Assembly (NCBI GenBank): GCA_030430755.1
Contig: JAUIKO010000002.1
Coordinates: 186,001-250,000, forward strand
Direction: 5' to 3'
DNA from: Fimbriimonadia bacterium
Lineage (GTDB): Bacteria > Armatimonadota > Fimbriimonadia > Fimbriimonadales > Fimbriimonadaceae
DNA: 64,000 nt
Position 1 is the stretch's first letter. Each line of letters begins with the position of its first letter. Below are positions 15,853 to 24,792 of this stretch, piece after piece. Under the pieces are notes generated by a model. It saw only the letters and a list, made by a program, of their open reading frames with translations. It had not been told where the DNA came from and made no database searches. The position numbers were made by a program, and so were the translations under genes.

Positions 15853-16788
15853 ATGCCATTCATTACAAAAACAATCAAAGATGTCATCCCTTTCTTAGAC
15901 AACGAAGACTTGGTGATTATACCAACTGAAACCGTATATGGATTAGGTTGCAATGCTTTATCAAAAAATGCCACTGATAAAGTTTTTAAAACCAAAAAAA
16001 GACCTGAATCGAATCCATTAATCATGCATGTAGGCAAAATAGAGCAAATCGGTCATTACGGAGTGATCAAGCATGATTATATTCATACTATTATCGACAA
16101 ACTCATGCCGGGCTCTATAACACTTGTATTAGAAGCACAAGATTTTGTTCCTGAGCATGCTAAAACAAAAAGCAACAGTATTGCCATCCGTATTCCAAAC
16201 CATACCAAAGCTCTAGAACTTTTAAGAGATATCGACTATCCTATTGCAGCTCCTAGTGCAAACTTTTATTCTAAACTTTCACCAACCAGTGTAAATGAAC
16301 TCGATTCTTCTTTAATTAGAAAAGTTGGAGCCATTTTAGATGGAGGACCTTGCAGTATAGGTATAGAATCTACGATCTTAGATTGTAGAGAAAATATCCC
16401 TAAAATCATCAGACCCGGTATCATTTCAGCAACCTTGTTAAAACAGATCACTGGAAAGAAAGTTCAATATGTAGAGAACCAGTTGGAGACAATGCCTGGA
16501 TGTAGTCGAGTTCACTATACAACAAAAGCTAAAATAAAAATTGTTAGACAACTGGAACCAGGTCAACCCGGACTTACAAGACTAAACCCTCAAAACAGCT
16601 TGCAAATTTTAATGCCATTTAATGCATTAGGATATGCTCAAATGCTGTACAAGGCTTTGCACTACCTTGACTCCATAAAATTACCTGTTATTTATGTCGA
16701 ATCTCCTCCTGAAGGAGAAGAAGAGTGGAAACCTATTTGGAATAGATTACTAAGAGCTGCTTCAGAAAAAGAAAGTGAAACGCTATAA
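15853..16788 (+). CDS. L-threonylcarbamoyladenylate synthase (YwlC/Sua5 type)
   Basis: 311 residues. The N-terminal YrdC domain has IPTETVYGLGCNALS, KKRPESNPLIMHV, APSANFYSKLSPTS and DGGPCSIGIESTILDC. The C-terminal Sua5 domain (about 225-311) has LEPGQPGLTRLNP. It therefore belongs to the two-domain Sua5/YwlC type, not the short TsaC. It makes threonylcarbamoyl-AMP from Thr, bicarbonate and ATP for t6A37 in tRNAs decoding ANN. Here LEPGQPG replaces the usual SPGMKYRHY wording of the linker. The 3' end overlaps the convergent holB gene by 97 bases. Confidence 0.9.
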   Translation: MPFITKTIKDVIPFLDNEDLVIIPTETVYGLGCNALSKNATDKVFKTKKRPESNPLIMHVGKIEQIGHYGVIKHDYIHTIIDKLMPGSITLVLEAQDFVPEHAKTKSNSIAIRIPNHTKALELLRDIDYPIAAPSANFYSKLSPTSVNELDSSLIRKVGAILDGGPCSIGIESTILDCRENIPKIIRPGIISATLLKQITGKKVQYVENQLETMPGCSRVHYTTKAKIKIVRQLEPGQPGLTRLNPQNSLQILMPFNALGYAQMLYKALHYLDSIKLPVIYVESPPEGEEEWKPIWNRLLRAASEKESETL

Positions 16789-17666
16789 AAACTTAAAGCA
16801 TCAAGATGAATTTTAATATTCCCATTCATGCTAATAAATCTATGTACATCAATAATTTTTTTCAAATTATCTCGATATGACGGGAAAAAACGCTTCCACC
16901 AAAGGCTAAATGAGTATAACACTTCCAAAGTAGCTTCACGTTTCTGTAGGCTTGCTTTTTTTTCAAAATCCTTAGAAAAATCTTCTAAACACTGACTTAA
17001 TTTGTAAGCTTTATAAACTATCTCTTTAGGATTATTGAAAATTTCCACTAAAGCATCGTGAAGTGATTGATACAAAATAACATGTTCGTCTATAAAGGAA
17101 TCTTTATACTGTGAACCATCAGAAAAAACATTCTTCAAGAACGGGTTCGAATCCACCTGTATATCACCAGCTGCTTTTTTTATTACATTCGAACACTCTA
17201 CTAAAACACATCGAGATATAACGGTATCTAACATTTTAGATAGTCTGGAAGTTGTAAGTATAAACTTCACGTTCACTGGAGGTTCTTCTAATAATTTAAG
17301 TAAGCTGTGAGCAGCATCTTTGGTTAATAAGTCTGCATCTAAAATAATAACAACTTTGTTCTTACTAATTAATGGACTTATCTTAGAAAAGGAATGTACG
17401 TCTATTTCAGTAAGATGCTTGTTATTTTTATCAATAATCTGCTCTAGTTTAATAACATTACTTGGAAAAATGGGCTTACATATCAGTAAATCTGGATTGT
17501 TTCCTGAAGCAAGCATTTTACAAGCATTACAATCTGTAGCTAAAAGCTCACACTGCCCAGAACAAATAAAGCTTTTTGCGTAATCTTTTGCTAAACTAGA
17601 TTTCCCAATACCTTTCATTCCATGAAGTAGTATTGCGTGAGAAAGAAAATCCAATTTATGTTCCAT
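16692..17666 (-). CDS. holB: DNA polymerase III delta' subunit
   Basis: 324 residues. P-loop HGMKGIGKSSLAKDYAKS and a zinc module C-x(8)-C-x(2)-C (CELLATDCNACK, preceded by CSGQ). Further NPDLLICKPIF, AHSLLKLLEEPPVNVKFIL, and the SRC motif VISRCVLVEC are typical of delta' in the clamp loader. Delta' is the stator of the complex that loads the beta clamp. The order cyclic-di-AMP receptor gene then holB matches the darA-holB arrangement known from Firmicutes, which supports both calls. The last 97 bases of coding sequence run antisense to the ywlC 3' end. Confidence 0.88.
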   Translation of the reverse strand: MEHKLDFLSHAILLHGMKGIGKSSLAKDYAKSFICSGQCELLATDCNACKMLASGNNPDLLICKPIFPSNVIKLEQIIDKNNKHLTEIDVHSFSKISPLISKNKVVIILDADLLTKDAAHSLLKLLEEPPVNVKFILTTSRLSKMLDTVISRCVLVECSNVIKKAAGDIQVDSNPFLKNVFSDGSQYKDSFIDEHVILYQSLHDALVEIFNNPKEIVYKAYKLSQCLEDFSKDFEKKASLQKREATLEVLYSFSLWWKRFFPSYRDNLKKIIDVHRFISMNGNIKIHLDALSFYSVSLSFSEAALSNLFQIGFHSSSPSGGDST

Positions 17667-17707
17667 AGATAAACACCTTTTACACTTCTAATAAAAAAAT
17701 TTATTGC

Positions 17708-18040
17708 TTATATCTTCAAGGTTTGATCGACGTTCAATACAAAAAGAATAGCACCGCCCACATTTACTTTCATAGGAGATTGCATTAACATCTCCATCGA
17801 TCCACCTTGCGCAGGAGAAGGGCTAACAAGCTCTTCTCTAGAAGTACACTGTTCCTGTATGATTGCAATCAAACCTTGTAACTTTTCTTCGGCAATACCT
17901 ATGATAAAAATACTATTGCTCTTTTGAAGAAAACCTCCAATAGACGGAATAATAGTGCACTCATACCCATTCTCTAATAATGCTTGGTGCAAAGAAGGTT
18001 TATCTCTATTATTTGTTATACAAACAACCATTTTCATCAT
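17708..18040 (-). CDS. darA: Cyclic-di-AMP receptor, DarA/PstA PII-like family
   Basis: About 110 residues. The start MKMVVCITNN, the loop IPSIGGFLQKSNSIFIIGI and the ending VNVGGAILFVLNVDQ follow the DarA/PstA (DUF970) pattern; the SxGGFL segment with following Asn contacts cyclic di-AMP in known structures. The trimeric PII-like protein reports c-di-AMP levels, commonly tied to potassium and wall homeostasis. No c-di-AMP cyclase gene is visible in the window, but a TrkA-type pair lies at 27742-28857. Several start codons are stacked at 18043 (GTG), 18040 and 18037. It follows the upstream gene without a gap and precedes holB by 41 bases. Confidence 0.87.
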   Translation of the reverse strand: MMKMVVCITNNRDKPSLHQALLENGYECTIIPSIGGFLQKSNSIFIIGIAEEKLQGLIAIIQEQCTSREELVSPSPAQGGSMEMLMQSPMKVNVGGAILFVLNVDQTLKI

Positions 18041-18043
18041 CAC

Positions 18044-18901
18044 TTACACCTTTTTTTTATCAGTTTTTTCTGACGTATTACCAACATTTAAAATCTTCCT
18101 TATATAAATACTGGCTGGTTTATCGACACCAGAAAATTTAATATGTTCAACTGTTGCAGTTAGTTTATGTATTGTACCTGTATTCATATCTACGGTATAT
18201 TCCCCATTCACCTTGAACCCATGATTTTCATCTGGATCCTGATAACTCCAGAGTATCACTCCTAGGTTATTATCTAAAATTTCTGTCAAAAAATAATGCA
18301 GAATCCCTTGAGAGCGTTCAGTTTTCTTATCAGAATCTAAAATGATATTCCACTTATAACCTATAGATAATTCATTTGATTTTTCAGGCAAAATAAGTTG
18401 AAAAATTTTTGACAATCTTCCCTTCCAGTCCGAAGACGCTTGATTACTAGTTAAATCAGTTTTTATCTCTCCTGTTGGAAGAACAAAATATTTTAAGCAT
18501 TTCGATTTAGAAAAATTTGATTTATAGTCGATGCTCTGCCCATCTACTCTTATCGATTTATATTGATACTTATCTTCCTTTGTACAACCAAGTTTTGTAA
18601 TATCCGTATACATAGAGTTGCACTCTAGCTCGGAAGTTATAACCCTACCATTTATCGATGTATTAATAATCAAATCATATTTTAAAGGACCTATTTTCTC
18701 TGGAATAAACGCTAATGTGTATTTTCTTTCCGGAGGCAAAGATTCTAAAATAGAATTCAATTTGTTATCAACCTTGTTTTGGGTACTCACTCTACAAGAC
18801 TTATCCGTTTCTGAAGAAGACAAACATGTATTGACTCTTAGCACGAAGCTAAAGCATATCACCCAGCTATATCTAACACCTACGTGAACGAATTTACTCA
18901 T
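18044..18901 (-). CDS. Exported protein of unknown function
   Basis: About 285 residues from the ATG at 18901; a TTG at 18919 is possible. The N-terminal stretch (MSKFVHVGVRYSWVICFSFV) looks like a signal sequence. The rest is beta-rich and soluble-looking, with a C-terminal part YTVDMNTGTIHKLTATVEHI that resembles calycin-like or DUF6263-type lipoprotein wording only loosely. It is the first gene of a probable operon with darA and holB, divergent from queA 70 bases away. I do not recognise the family. Confidence 0.65.
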   Translation of the reverse strand: MSKFVHVGVRYSWVICFSFVLRVNTCLSSSETDKSCRVSTQNKVDNKLNSILESLPPERKYTLAFIPEKIGPLKYDLIINTSINGRVITSELECNSMYTDITKLGCTKEDKYQYKSIRVDGQSIDYKSNFSKSKCLKYFVLPTGEIKTDLTSNQASSDWKGRLSKIFQLILPEKSNELSIGYKWNIILDSDKKTERSQGILHYFLTEILDNNLGVILWSYQDPDENHGFKVNGEYTVDMNTGTIHKLTATVEHIKFSGVDKPASIYIRKILNVGNTSEKTDKKKV

Positions 18902-18971
18902 ATGATCAAATATTGACAATGCAAGCCACCTTTCTATACTGGCTGGTATATTACCTTATAAGAGTACATAT

Positions 18972-20003
18972 ATGAATGATTTAAAAGAAAACTACCTTTC
19001 CTATTACGATTATGAGCTCCCAGAGGAACTAATAGCTCAAACGGCATTAAAAAATCGTTTAGATTCACGGCTTCTATATTTAGACAAGAATACTGGAGAG
19101 ACTAAGGATAATACATTCCCCTCTCTTCTCAACTATCTCCGACCTGATGACCTTATTATCATGAACAATACTCATGTAAGTGCATTTCATCTTAATGGTA
19201 AAAGAGAAACTGGAGGGAAAATATCACTCCTTGTATTATCACCTAGCACTCATCCAAGATCTTTTCTTGCTATGGCAAAACCGGCTAAAAAACTTTGCTT
19301 AGGATCTATCATATATTTTGAAAATAATCTTACAGCTAGAGTCACAAACATCATCGATGAATCACATAGAGTCATAGAATTTGATGAATCACCAGATTGG
19401 CAATCTCACCTAGATAAAATCAAATTGGTCCCACTGCCACCTTATATTAAGACTGAAATGAAAAATGACAGTAGATATCAAACGGTCTATTCAAAGCATG
19501 AAGGAAGTGCAGCAGCACCCACAGCAGGCCTACACTTTACAGAAGAATTTATAAACAGAATAAAGGAAAAAGGTTGTGGGATTGATTTTATTAATCTAAA
19601 TGTTGGCATAGATACCTTCAGACCTATCCAGGAAGAATTTCTTCCAAACATCAAGATGCACGGCGAAACATGTACTATTTCAGAAGATTTAGCAGATAAA
19701 ATAAATCATCATACAGGTAGAATTATTGCTGTAGGTACGACTACAGTTAGAACTTTAGAAAGTTTTGCTATACAAAACAAAAAAATAGATTACGGCAAGA
19801 AAACAACTCAAACATTTATTTATCCTGGATACCAGTTTAAAATTGTTAATGGTATAATAACCAACTTCCATCTGCCTAAAACGACGATGCTCTGCATGAT
19901 CAGTGCAATGGCAAGCAGGGATAAAGTCCTACAAGCGTATAAGGTGGCAGTAACTAAAAAATACCGATTTCTTAGCTTTGGAGACTCAATGTTGATATTA
20001 TGA
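18972..20003 (+). CDS. queA: S-adenosylmethionine:tRNA ribosyltransferase-isomerase
   Basis: 343 residues, normal length. It opens YDYELPEELIAQTAL and then RLDSRLL; GSAAAPTAGLHFTEE and VGIDTFRPI follow, then KMHGETC and IAVGTTTVRTLES, and near the end TNFHLPKTTMLCMISA. These are the conserved QueA blocks. The enzyme transfers and rearranges the ribosyl part of SAM onto preQ1 at position 34 of GUN tRNAs to form epoxyqueuosine. The tRNA-His found at 48815 with a GTG anticodon would be a substrate. No other queuosine gene is in the window. Confidence 0.96.
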   Translation: MNDLKENYLSYYDYELPEELIAQTALKNRLDSRLLYLDKNTGETKDNTFPSLLNYLRPDDLIIMNNTHVSAFHLNGKRETGGKISLLVLSPSTHPRSFLAMAKPAKKLCLGSIIYFENNLTARVTNIIDESHRVIEFDESPDWQSHLDKIKLVPLPPYIKTEMKNDSRYQTVYSKHEGSAAAPTAGLHFTEEFINRIKEKGCGIDFINLNVGIDTFRPIQEEFLPNIKMHGETCTISEDLADKINHHTGRIIAVGTTTVRTLESFAIQNKKIDYGKKTTQTFIYPGYQFKIVNGIITNFHLPKTTMLCMISAMASRDKVLQAYKVAVTKKYRFLSFGDSMLIL

Positions 20004-20102
20004 TTTTTTTTTGTGTAGCAATTTAAATATGAAATATTGTAATATTAATCAGTAAGATGATTTTGCATTATTTAGGTTTTATTCATTTTAGGAGGGTAAT
20101 AA

Positions 20103-20648
20103 ATGGTAAATATTTCCACTACTCAAAATAAACAACATACAGAAAAAAAAGCGCAAGATAATAAAGCAACACAATCTAGCGACGCTCTAGATTCCAATAT
20201 CATGAATGGAGTTCGGTCTAGAAAACAGGCGCAAAATGAATTACATGGTAATTATGAAATAGAAAAGAGGAGAAAATTGAGCTCTCCTAGACCAAGAAAA
20301 TCAAAAAATCCTACGATTGAATCAGTAATCGACGAAGGCTTACAAGAAATCTGGGCATCTTTACCAAAGAATATTGATTTCTTAAGTACATTTTTTGACG
20401 ATTCGGTTACTTCACACTATTACAGAGGTGAATTTAAGGAAACCAGAAAAGATCTTATAAAAAGACTTTTAGACCCTGAGCTTTCTTTAGAAGAAGTAAG
20501 CAGACTTCTAGGTGTATGTCCAGCAACTATCAGAAGATACACTAACAGAAGCTGGTTAGAACATGTACGTACAAAAGGTGGACAAAGAAGATTCCGCTTG
20601 AGTGGCGTTGTCAGGTTTGTAGAAACTCACGGAAAAAGTCCCAGATAA
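20103..20648 (+). CDS. DNA-binding protein with MerR/excisionase-like helix-turn-helix
   Basis: 181 residues. The first 75 residues are polar and low-complexity. The C-terminal part (about 125-181) has LSLEEVSRLLGVCPATIRRY, then TNRSWLEHVRTKGGQRRFRL. This matches the HTH_17/MerR-type winged helix in which an Arg-Tyr-Thr turn is followed by a GGQRRFR wing. Such proteins bind promoters or act as excisionases. AGGAGGG at 20091-20097 is the strongest Shine-Dalgarno in the area, suggesting high translation. It precedes the glycosyltransferase by 47 bases. Target unknown. Confidence 0.8.
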   Translation: MVNISTTQNKQHTEKKAQDNKATQSSDALDSNIMNGVRSRKQAQNELHGNYEIEKRRKLSSPRPRKSKNPTIESVIDEGLQEIWASLPKNIDFLSTFFDDSVTSHYYRGEFKETRKDLIKRLLDPELSLEEVSRLLGVCPATIRRYTNRSWLEHVRTKGGQRRFRLSGVVRFVETHGKSPR

Positions 20649-20695
20649 TTTCATAGGGACTCTTTTCCATTTTTTATATCTTGTAAAATGTTTTT

Positions 20696-21928
20696 ATGAT
20701 TCCATACCAAAACTGTCAAAGACCTCTGAAAATAGCTTTTTTCTCTGACAGTGCTTTTCCTATATTGAACGGTGTTAGCGTCAGCTTGGATTTATTAACA
20801 TCAGAACTTAGAAATTTAGGACATTCGGTAGAATTATTTACAACAAATTATCCTAATCACATAGAAAAAGATCCAAATACCCATAGATGTCGTTTTATTC
20901 ACACGCCATGGTCTGGAAACTATCCTTTAGCAGTACCCCCATTTACTAAATCCTATTTAGAGTTCAGGAGTAAAAATTTTGATATTGTACACACACATAC
21001 TCCATGGACACTAGGATATCTTGGCTTAAGATGGGCCAAAGCATTCAGCTATCCCGTTGTCAGCACGTACCATACTCTTTATCACAAATATTCTCATTAC
21101 ATACCCTATTTTTCTCCAAGGTTTATCAATAAAGCCATCAGGTACAACACACATTATTATTACAATCAAGTCAAACACGTTATTGTCCCAAGTCATAACT
21201 CTCAAAAATGGCTGCAAACACATAAAGTCAAAACGCCTACAACAGTCATCCCTACAGCGGTTACTAAAAAAGGTAATTACTTCCGAAGCGAATGTAGAAA
21301 TGCTATGGGTATCAATCCAAATAAAAAAATTCTACTCTATGCTGGTCGTCTGGCTAAAGAAAAAAACTTAGATACACTTATCTCAGGGGTAGCAAAAGCA
21401 ATCCAGTACGATAAAAAAATTAGACTCTGGATTGTAGGAGAAGGACCATATGAACAATCTTTAAAGACATTGGTCCGAGAAAAAAATATCGGAGACTTTG
21501 TCAAATTTGTAGGATCGGTATCTCCCTATCAAATTGGAAAATACTACGCTGTATCTGACTTATTTGTATTTTGCTCAACCACTGAAACTCAAGGACTTGT
21601 TATTAATGAAGCGATGAGTTATGGCATACCGTCAATTGTTGTCAACAAGGGTGGTGCCGCAGAGAGCGTCGAAAATGAGTATAATGGATTTTTAATATCC
21701 AACGATGAGCATGAACTTTCTAGAAAAATACTTTCTACACTTCATGATCAACACACTTATTCTAAATTATCTAGAAACTCACTCAAAAAATCGTGTCTTT
21801 ATACCCCGGAGAATATGTGCCGATCTGTTTTAAAAGTATACGCAAGCACCTTAAATATTCCTTTTTCAAAGGTTTATCCAGAAGATGAATTAAAATCTGT
21901 AAATCAACCACATTCTTTCTTATCGTAG
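20696..21928 (+). CDS. GT4-family glycosyltransferase
   Basis: 410 residues. N-domain: KIAFFSDSAFPILNGVSVSL and HTHTPWTLGYLGLRWAK. C-domain: ILLYAGRLAKEKNLDTLISG, then the E-x7-E motif in ETQGLVINEAMSYGIPSIVV. The arrangement is that of diacylglycerol glucosyltransferases and mannosyltransferases of GT4 that attach a sugar to a membrane lipid. The acceptor cannot be read from sequence. The reading frame overlaps the convergent terC gene by 25 bases. Confidence 0.88.
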   Translation: MIPYQNCQRPLKIAFFSDSAFPILNGVSVSLDLLTSELRNLGHSVELFTTNYPNHIEKDPNTHRCRFIHTPWSGNYPLAVPPFTKSYLEFRSKNFDIVHTHTPWTLGYLGLRWAKAFSYPVVSTYHTLYHKYSHYIPYFSPRFINKAIRYNTHYYYNQVKHVIVPSHNSQKWLQTHKVKTPTTVIPTAVTKKGNYFRSECRNAMGINPNKKILLYAGRLAKEKNLDTLISGVAKAIQYDKKIRLWIVGEGPYEQSLKTLVREKNIGDFVKFVGSVSPYQIGKYYAVSDLFVFCSTTETQGLVINEAMSYGIPSIVVNKGGAAESVENEYNGFLISNDEHELSRKILSTLHDQHTYSKLSRNSLKKSCLYTPENMCRSVLKVYASTLNIPFSKVYPEDELKSVNQPHSFLS

Positions 21929-22629
21929 TTAAATTTAATCATGCTTATTCCAATAGAAATAAGTATGAGGCTACCAGCCCAGAAAATCGTATGTGACATT
22001 TCAAGAATATTTATATGGGATAGATTTCTACTCCACATTTCTCCTGCAGAAAAAGCTAGCTTTAAACCTATCCATCCTACTAAAACATAAGCTAAGTGGT
22101 CCATACCAGGATATTTTTCTATCACTCCAATTAATCTTCCTGCAACTAATCGTAATAAAACAATACCAAGAATTGCTCCTAGATACACTACCCATATCTT
22201 GTCATTACCTGATATCATAGCAACTCCAGCTAAAACGCTATCAATAGCAAAAGCAACATCTATCAACTCTATCTCCAGAACAATCCTCCAGAATGATTTC
22301 TTTTTAAGAGGTTTCTTTTTAATAATATTACTATTAACTTTTCTTGAATAGAAATGTTTAAATGGTAAAAACAGTAAGTATGCAGCACCTAATGCCTGAA
22401 GCCACCAAAACTTCATAATGGTACTTGCAAATAAAATTGCTATTAGACGCAAAACCCAAGCACCTACAATTCCGTATGTTAATGCTTTACTCTGTTCTTT
22501 TTTATCGAGTTGACTTGCTAGCGTTGCAAGCACTAAGGCATTATCAGCTGAAAGGAGTGCTTCTAACAGGATTAGCATAAAAACAGTCATCAGATCTGAT
22601 GATTCAAAACTCTGGTTAAATATCGTCAT
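21904..22629 (-). CDS. TerC-family integral membrane protein
   Basis: 241 residues with about seven hydrophobic helices. LLEALLSADNALVLATLAS and ELIDVAFAIDSVLAGVAMIS carry the paired acidic motifs (SADNALV, FAIDSV) that define TerC/YjbE/Alx proteins. Related proteins export manganese or support metal loading of exported enzymes. No tellurite-resistance cluster surrounds it. Both ends are clear: the ATG at 22629 and the stop inside the end of the glycosyltransferase frame. Confidence 0.88.
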   Translation of the reverse strand: MTIFNQSFESSDLMTVFMLILLEALLSADNALVLATLASQLDKKEQSKALTYGIVGAWVLRLIAILFASTIMKFWWLQALGAAYLLFLPFKHFYSRKVNSNIIKKKPLKKKSFWRIVLEIELIDVAFAIDSVLAGVAMISGNDKIWVVYLGAILGIVLLRLVAGRLIGVIEKYPGMDHLAYVLVGWIGLKLAFSAGEMWSRNLSHINILEMSHTIFWAGSLILISIGISMIKFNYDKKECG

Positions 22630-22740
22630 TATTAATAAATCTACTACCTTTCGACATGTTACCTGTTGATTATTTTGTTATTCTATATGACATACTTATT
22701 TATAGCTACTAATATGTAAGAAAAGGTGGACCTTTCAATT

Positions 22741-23028
22741 ATGCCAAAGTATTTGTATGAATGTATAAAATGTAATCAGCAAAAAGAAGTAAAACAAAAA
22801 ATTTCCGATGCACCCTTAACCGACTGTGATTGTGGAGAAAAAAATTCTCTTAAAAGGATCATTCAACCCACCGCAATTATGTTTAAAGGAAGCGGTTTCC
22901 ATATAAATGATTATGCTTCTTCCAATAATAAGGGTAATGAAACAAATCATAAAAAGCCTTCTACTGACAATAATACCGGGAAGTCTGGCTGTAATACAGA
23001 CGCATGCGGATGTAATCCAAAACAATAA
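22741..23028 (+). CDS. FmdB-family zinc-ribbon protein
   Basis: About 95 residues. MPKYLYECIKCNQQKEV starts the FmdB/CxxC zinc ribbon; CDCG supplies the second pair of ligands; the family-typical LKRIIQPTAIMFKGSGFHIN follows. I chose the ATG at 22741 over an in-frame GTG at 22726 because family members start exactly here. The tail ends in a Cys-containing stretch (GCNTDACGC), also common in FmdB. Family function is poorly known. The 3' part overlaps a possible start of the vanW-like gene in another frame. Confidence 0.85.
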   Translation: MPKYLYECIKCNQQKEVKQKISDAPLTDCDCGEKNSLKRIIQPTAIMFKGSGFHINDYASSNNKGNETNHKKPSTDNNTGKSGCNTDACGCNPKQ

Positions 23029-24637
23029 TCTTTTAACATCTTCACTCGTAAAATATCCTCGACAAGCATTTATCAGAATCTTATTTTTTATCATGACTCT
23101 TATTCATGGAGCTTCACCTATCTCCATGAATGCTCAAACCATATATGATGATATTTTTTTAGATAATAATCATTATGAAGAATTTTCTGAAGTAAGATTA
23201 AACACACGCACATATCCTTCAGAGCATGATGAGCATTCATATATCAATAACCTGCTTCATTTTTGGGAAAACATTAAAAACGAAAAAATTACTCTTAAAA
23301 GTAATATTATTCAGCAAAGAATACCCTGGAATACCATTACTGATATAGGAGTAGATATAGATTTCAGTTCAAATCAAACATCTAATCCTCATCTTCACTC
23401 TGATAGAACTAGTCGAACTTCAGGTTATCAGTATTCTGACCCAACTCAAATATCAACTGAAGACCAATCTCTCTTTCATAATGAAATCACCAGTGATGAT
23501 GAACCCAGCGAGAATGAATCCAGTGATGATGAATATAGTGAAGAAATATATGCTGATAATGACTATCCAGAAAACTATTTAAAGCAAAAAGATTCTCCTT
23601 ATGAATCAAACGCTAAAAGCACAATTGCATCCAATGCTCAAACAGAGCAATCTCTTTTCACAAAGAAAGATATTGCTCCCTACTTAAAATTATCCAATGA
23701 AAAGCTTACCCATATGGAGGAATGGATTTATAGTAACCTGCCAGAACCCACATCTGCAAAAATTCAATATAAAAACAATCAGTTTATTAAACAGTATGAA
23801 AAACCCAAATACTTTTTTGATAAGGAGTTATTTCAAATCAGACTAGGGGAGAGTTTTCTTTTTGGCGGAGATATAGAACTTCCTTTAGTACCACTACCTA
23901 AATTCATATCCGATGATGATGTATCTCAGTGTACAAATATCATAAGTTCATATAGCACAACTTTTAAGCTTCACAAAAAATCTCGATGCCATAATATTGC
24001 TTTGGTAAGTGAAAAAATTGATGGGTATATTTTAAAACCAGGTGACTTATTTAGTTTCAACAAAATAGTAGGAAAAAGGACCAAAGAAGCAGGTTTCAAA
24101 AAAGCAGGAGTCTTTATTAACAAAAAACTCACCAAAGGGTACGGAGGTGGTATTTGCCAAGTCACAAGTACACTCTACAATGCAGTTCTCTTGGCAGGAT
24201 TAGAAATTATTGAAAGAAGAAACCATTCTGTTCCAGTTTCATATGCACCTTATGGAAGAGATGCAACTGTAGATTATGATAGTGGCATTGATTTTTCATT
24301 TAAGAATAACACTTCCAAACCTATAGCCATAACCACAGAAATCGTTAAAAATAAATTGAACATAAGAATCGTTGGATGCCTAAAATTAGAGCATGATATA
24401 TCTATAGAGACAAGAAAAAACAAGATGATTCCTCGTGAAAAAGAGATCGTTTTTGACCCTGAATTAGAACCAGGCACAAAGAAAGTTCTTCAATATGGTG
24501 GAGCTTCTGGAACAATTAAAACATATAGAATTTTCAAAAAAGATGGTGAAACCGTAAAAGAAGAATATATTGACAAAAGTCGTTATTATGGTGGCTCCAA
24601 AATTATTGCCGTAGGTCCACCTAAAAAGGCGGGCTAG
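22937..24637 (+). CDS. VanW domain protein with C-terminal G5 domain, exported
   Basis: About 566 residues. The VanW domain (about residues 340-500) has YILKPGDLFSFNKIVGKRT, GYGGGICQVTSTLYNAVL and RRNHSVPVSYAPYGRDATVD. A G5 domain follows (DPELEPGTKKVLQYGG, then GTIKTYRIFKKDGE). Residues 90-250 are Asp/Glu/Ser-rich and disordered. The start is uncertain: the first ATG after fmdB (23093) cuts off most of a good hydrophobic segment (FIRILFFIMTLIHGAS), while ATGs at 22937 or 22907 lie inside fmdB in another frame. VanW/G5 proteins are envelope proteins thought to bind cell-wall material; the precise role is unknown. Confidence 0.8.
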   Translation: MKQIIKSLLLTIIPGSLAVIQTHADVIQNNNLLTSSLVKYPRQAFIRILFFIMTLIHGASPISMNAQTIYDDIFLDNNHYEEFSEVRLNTRTYPSEHDEHSYINNLLHFWENIKNEKITLKSNIIQQRIPWNTITDIGVDIDFSSNQTSNPHLHSDRTSRTSGYQYSDPTQISTEDQSLFHNEITSDDEPSENESSDDEYSEEIYADNDYPENYLKQKDSPYESNAKSTIASNAQTEQSLFTKKDIAPYLKLSNEKLTHMEEWIYSNLPEPTSAKIQYKNNQFIKQYEKPKYFFDKELFQIRLGESFLFGGDIELPLVPLPKFISDDDVSQCTNIISSYSTTFKLHKKSRCHNIALVSEKIDGYILKPGDLFSFNKIVGKRTKEAGFKKAGVFINKKLTKGYGGGICQVTSTLYNAVLLAGLEIIERRNHSVPVSYAPYGRDATVDYDSGIDFSFKNNTSKPIAITTEIVKNKLNIRIVGCLKLEHDISIETRKNKMIPREKEIVFDPELEPGTKKVLQYGGASGTIKTYRIFKKDGETVKEEYIDKSRYYGGSKIIAVGPPKKAG

Positions 24638-24792
24638 AATTTCAGAATGGAAGAAACTATAAAACAGATACGTTTCATTGATATCCTTGATATCAATGCT
24701 ATGAATTGAATTTTGACACTTCTTTGGCACTTCGCAAATGATATACTTAATACACAGAATAAACAACTTTTCTTAGGTAAAGTAAAATCATT

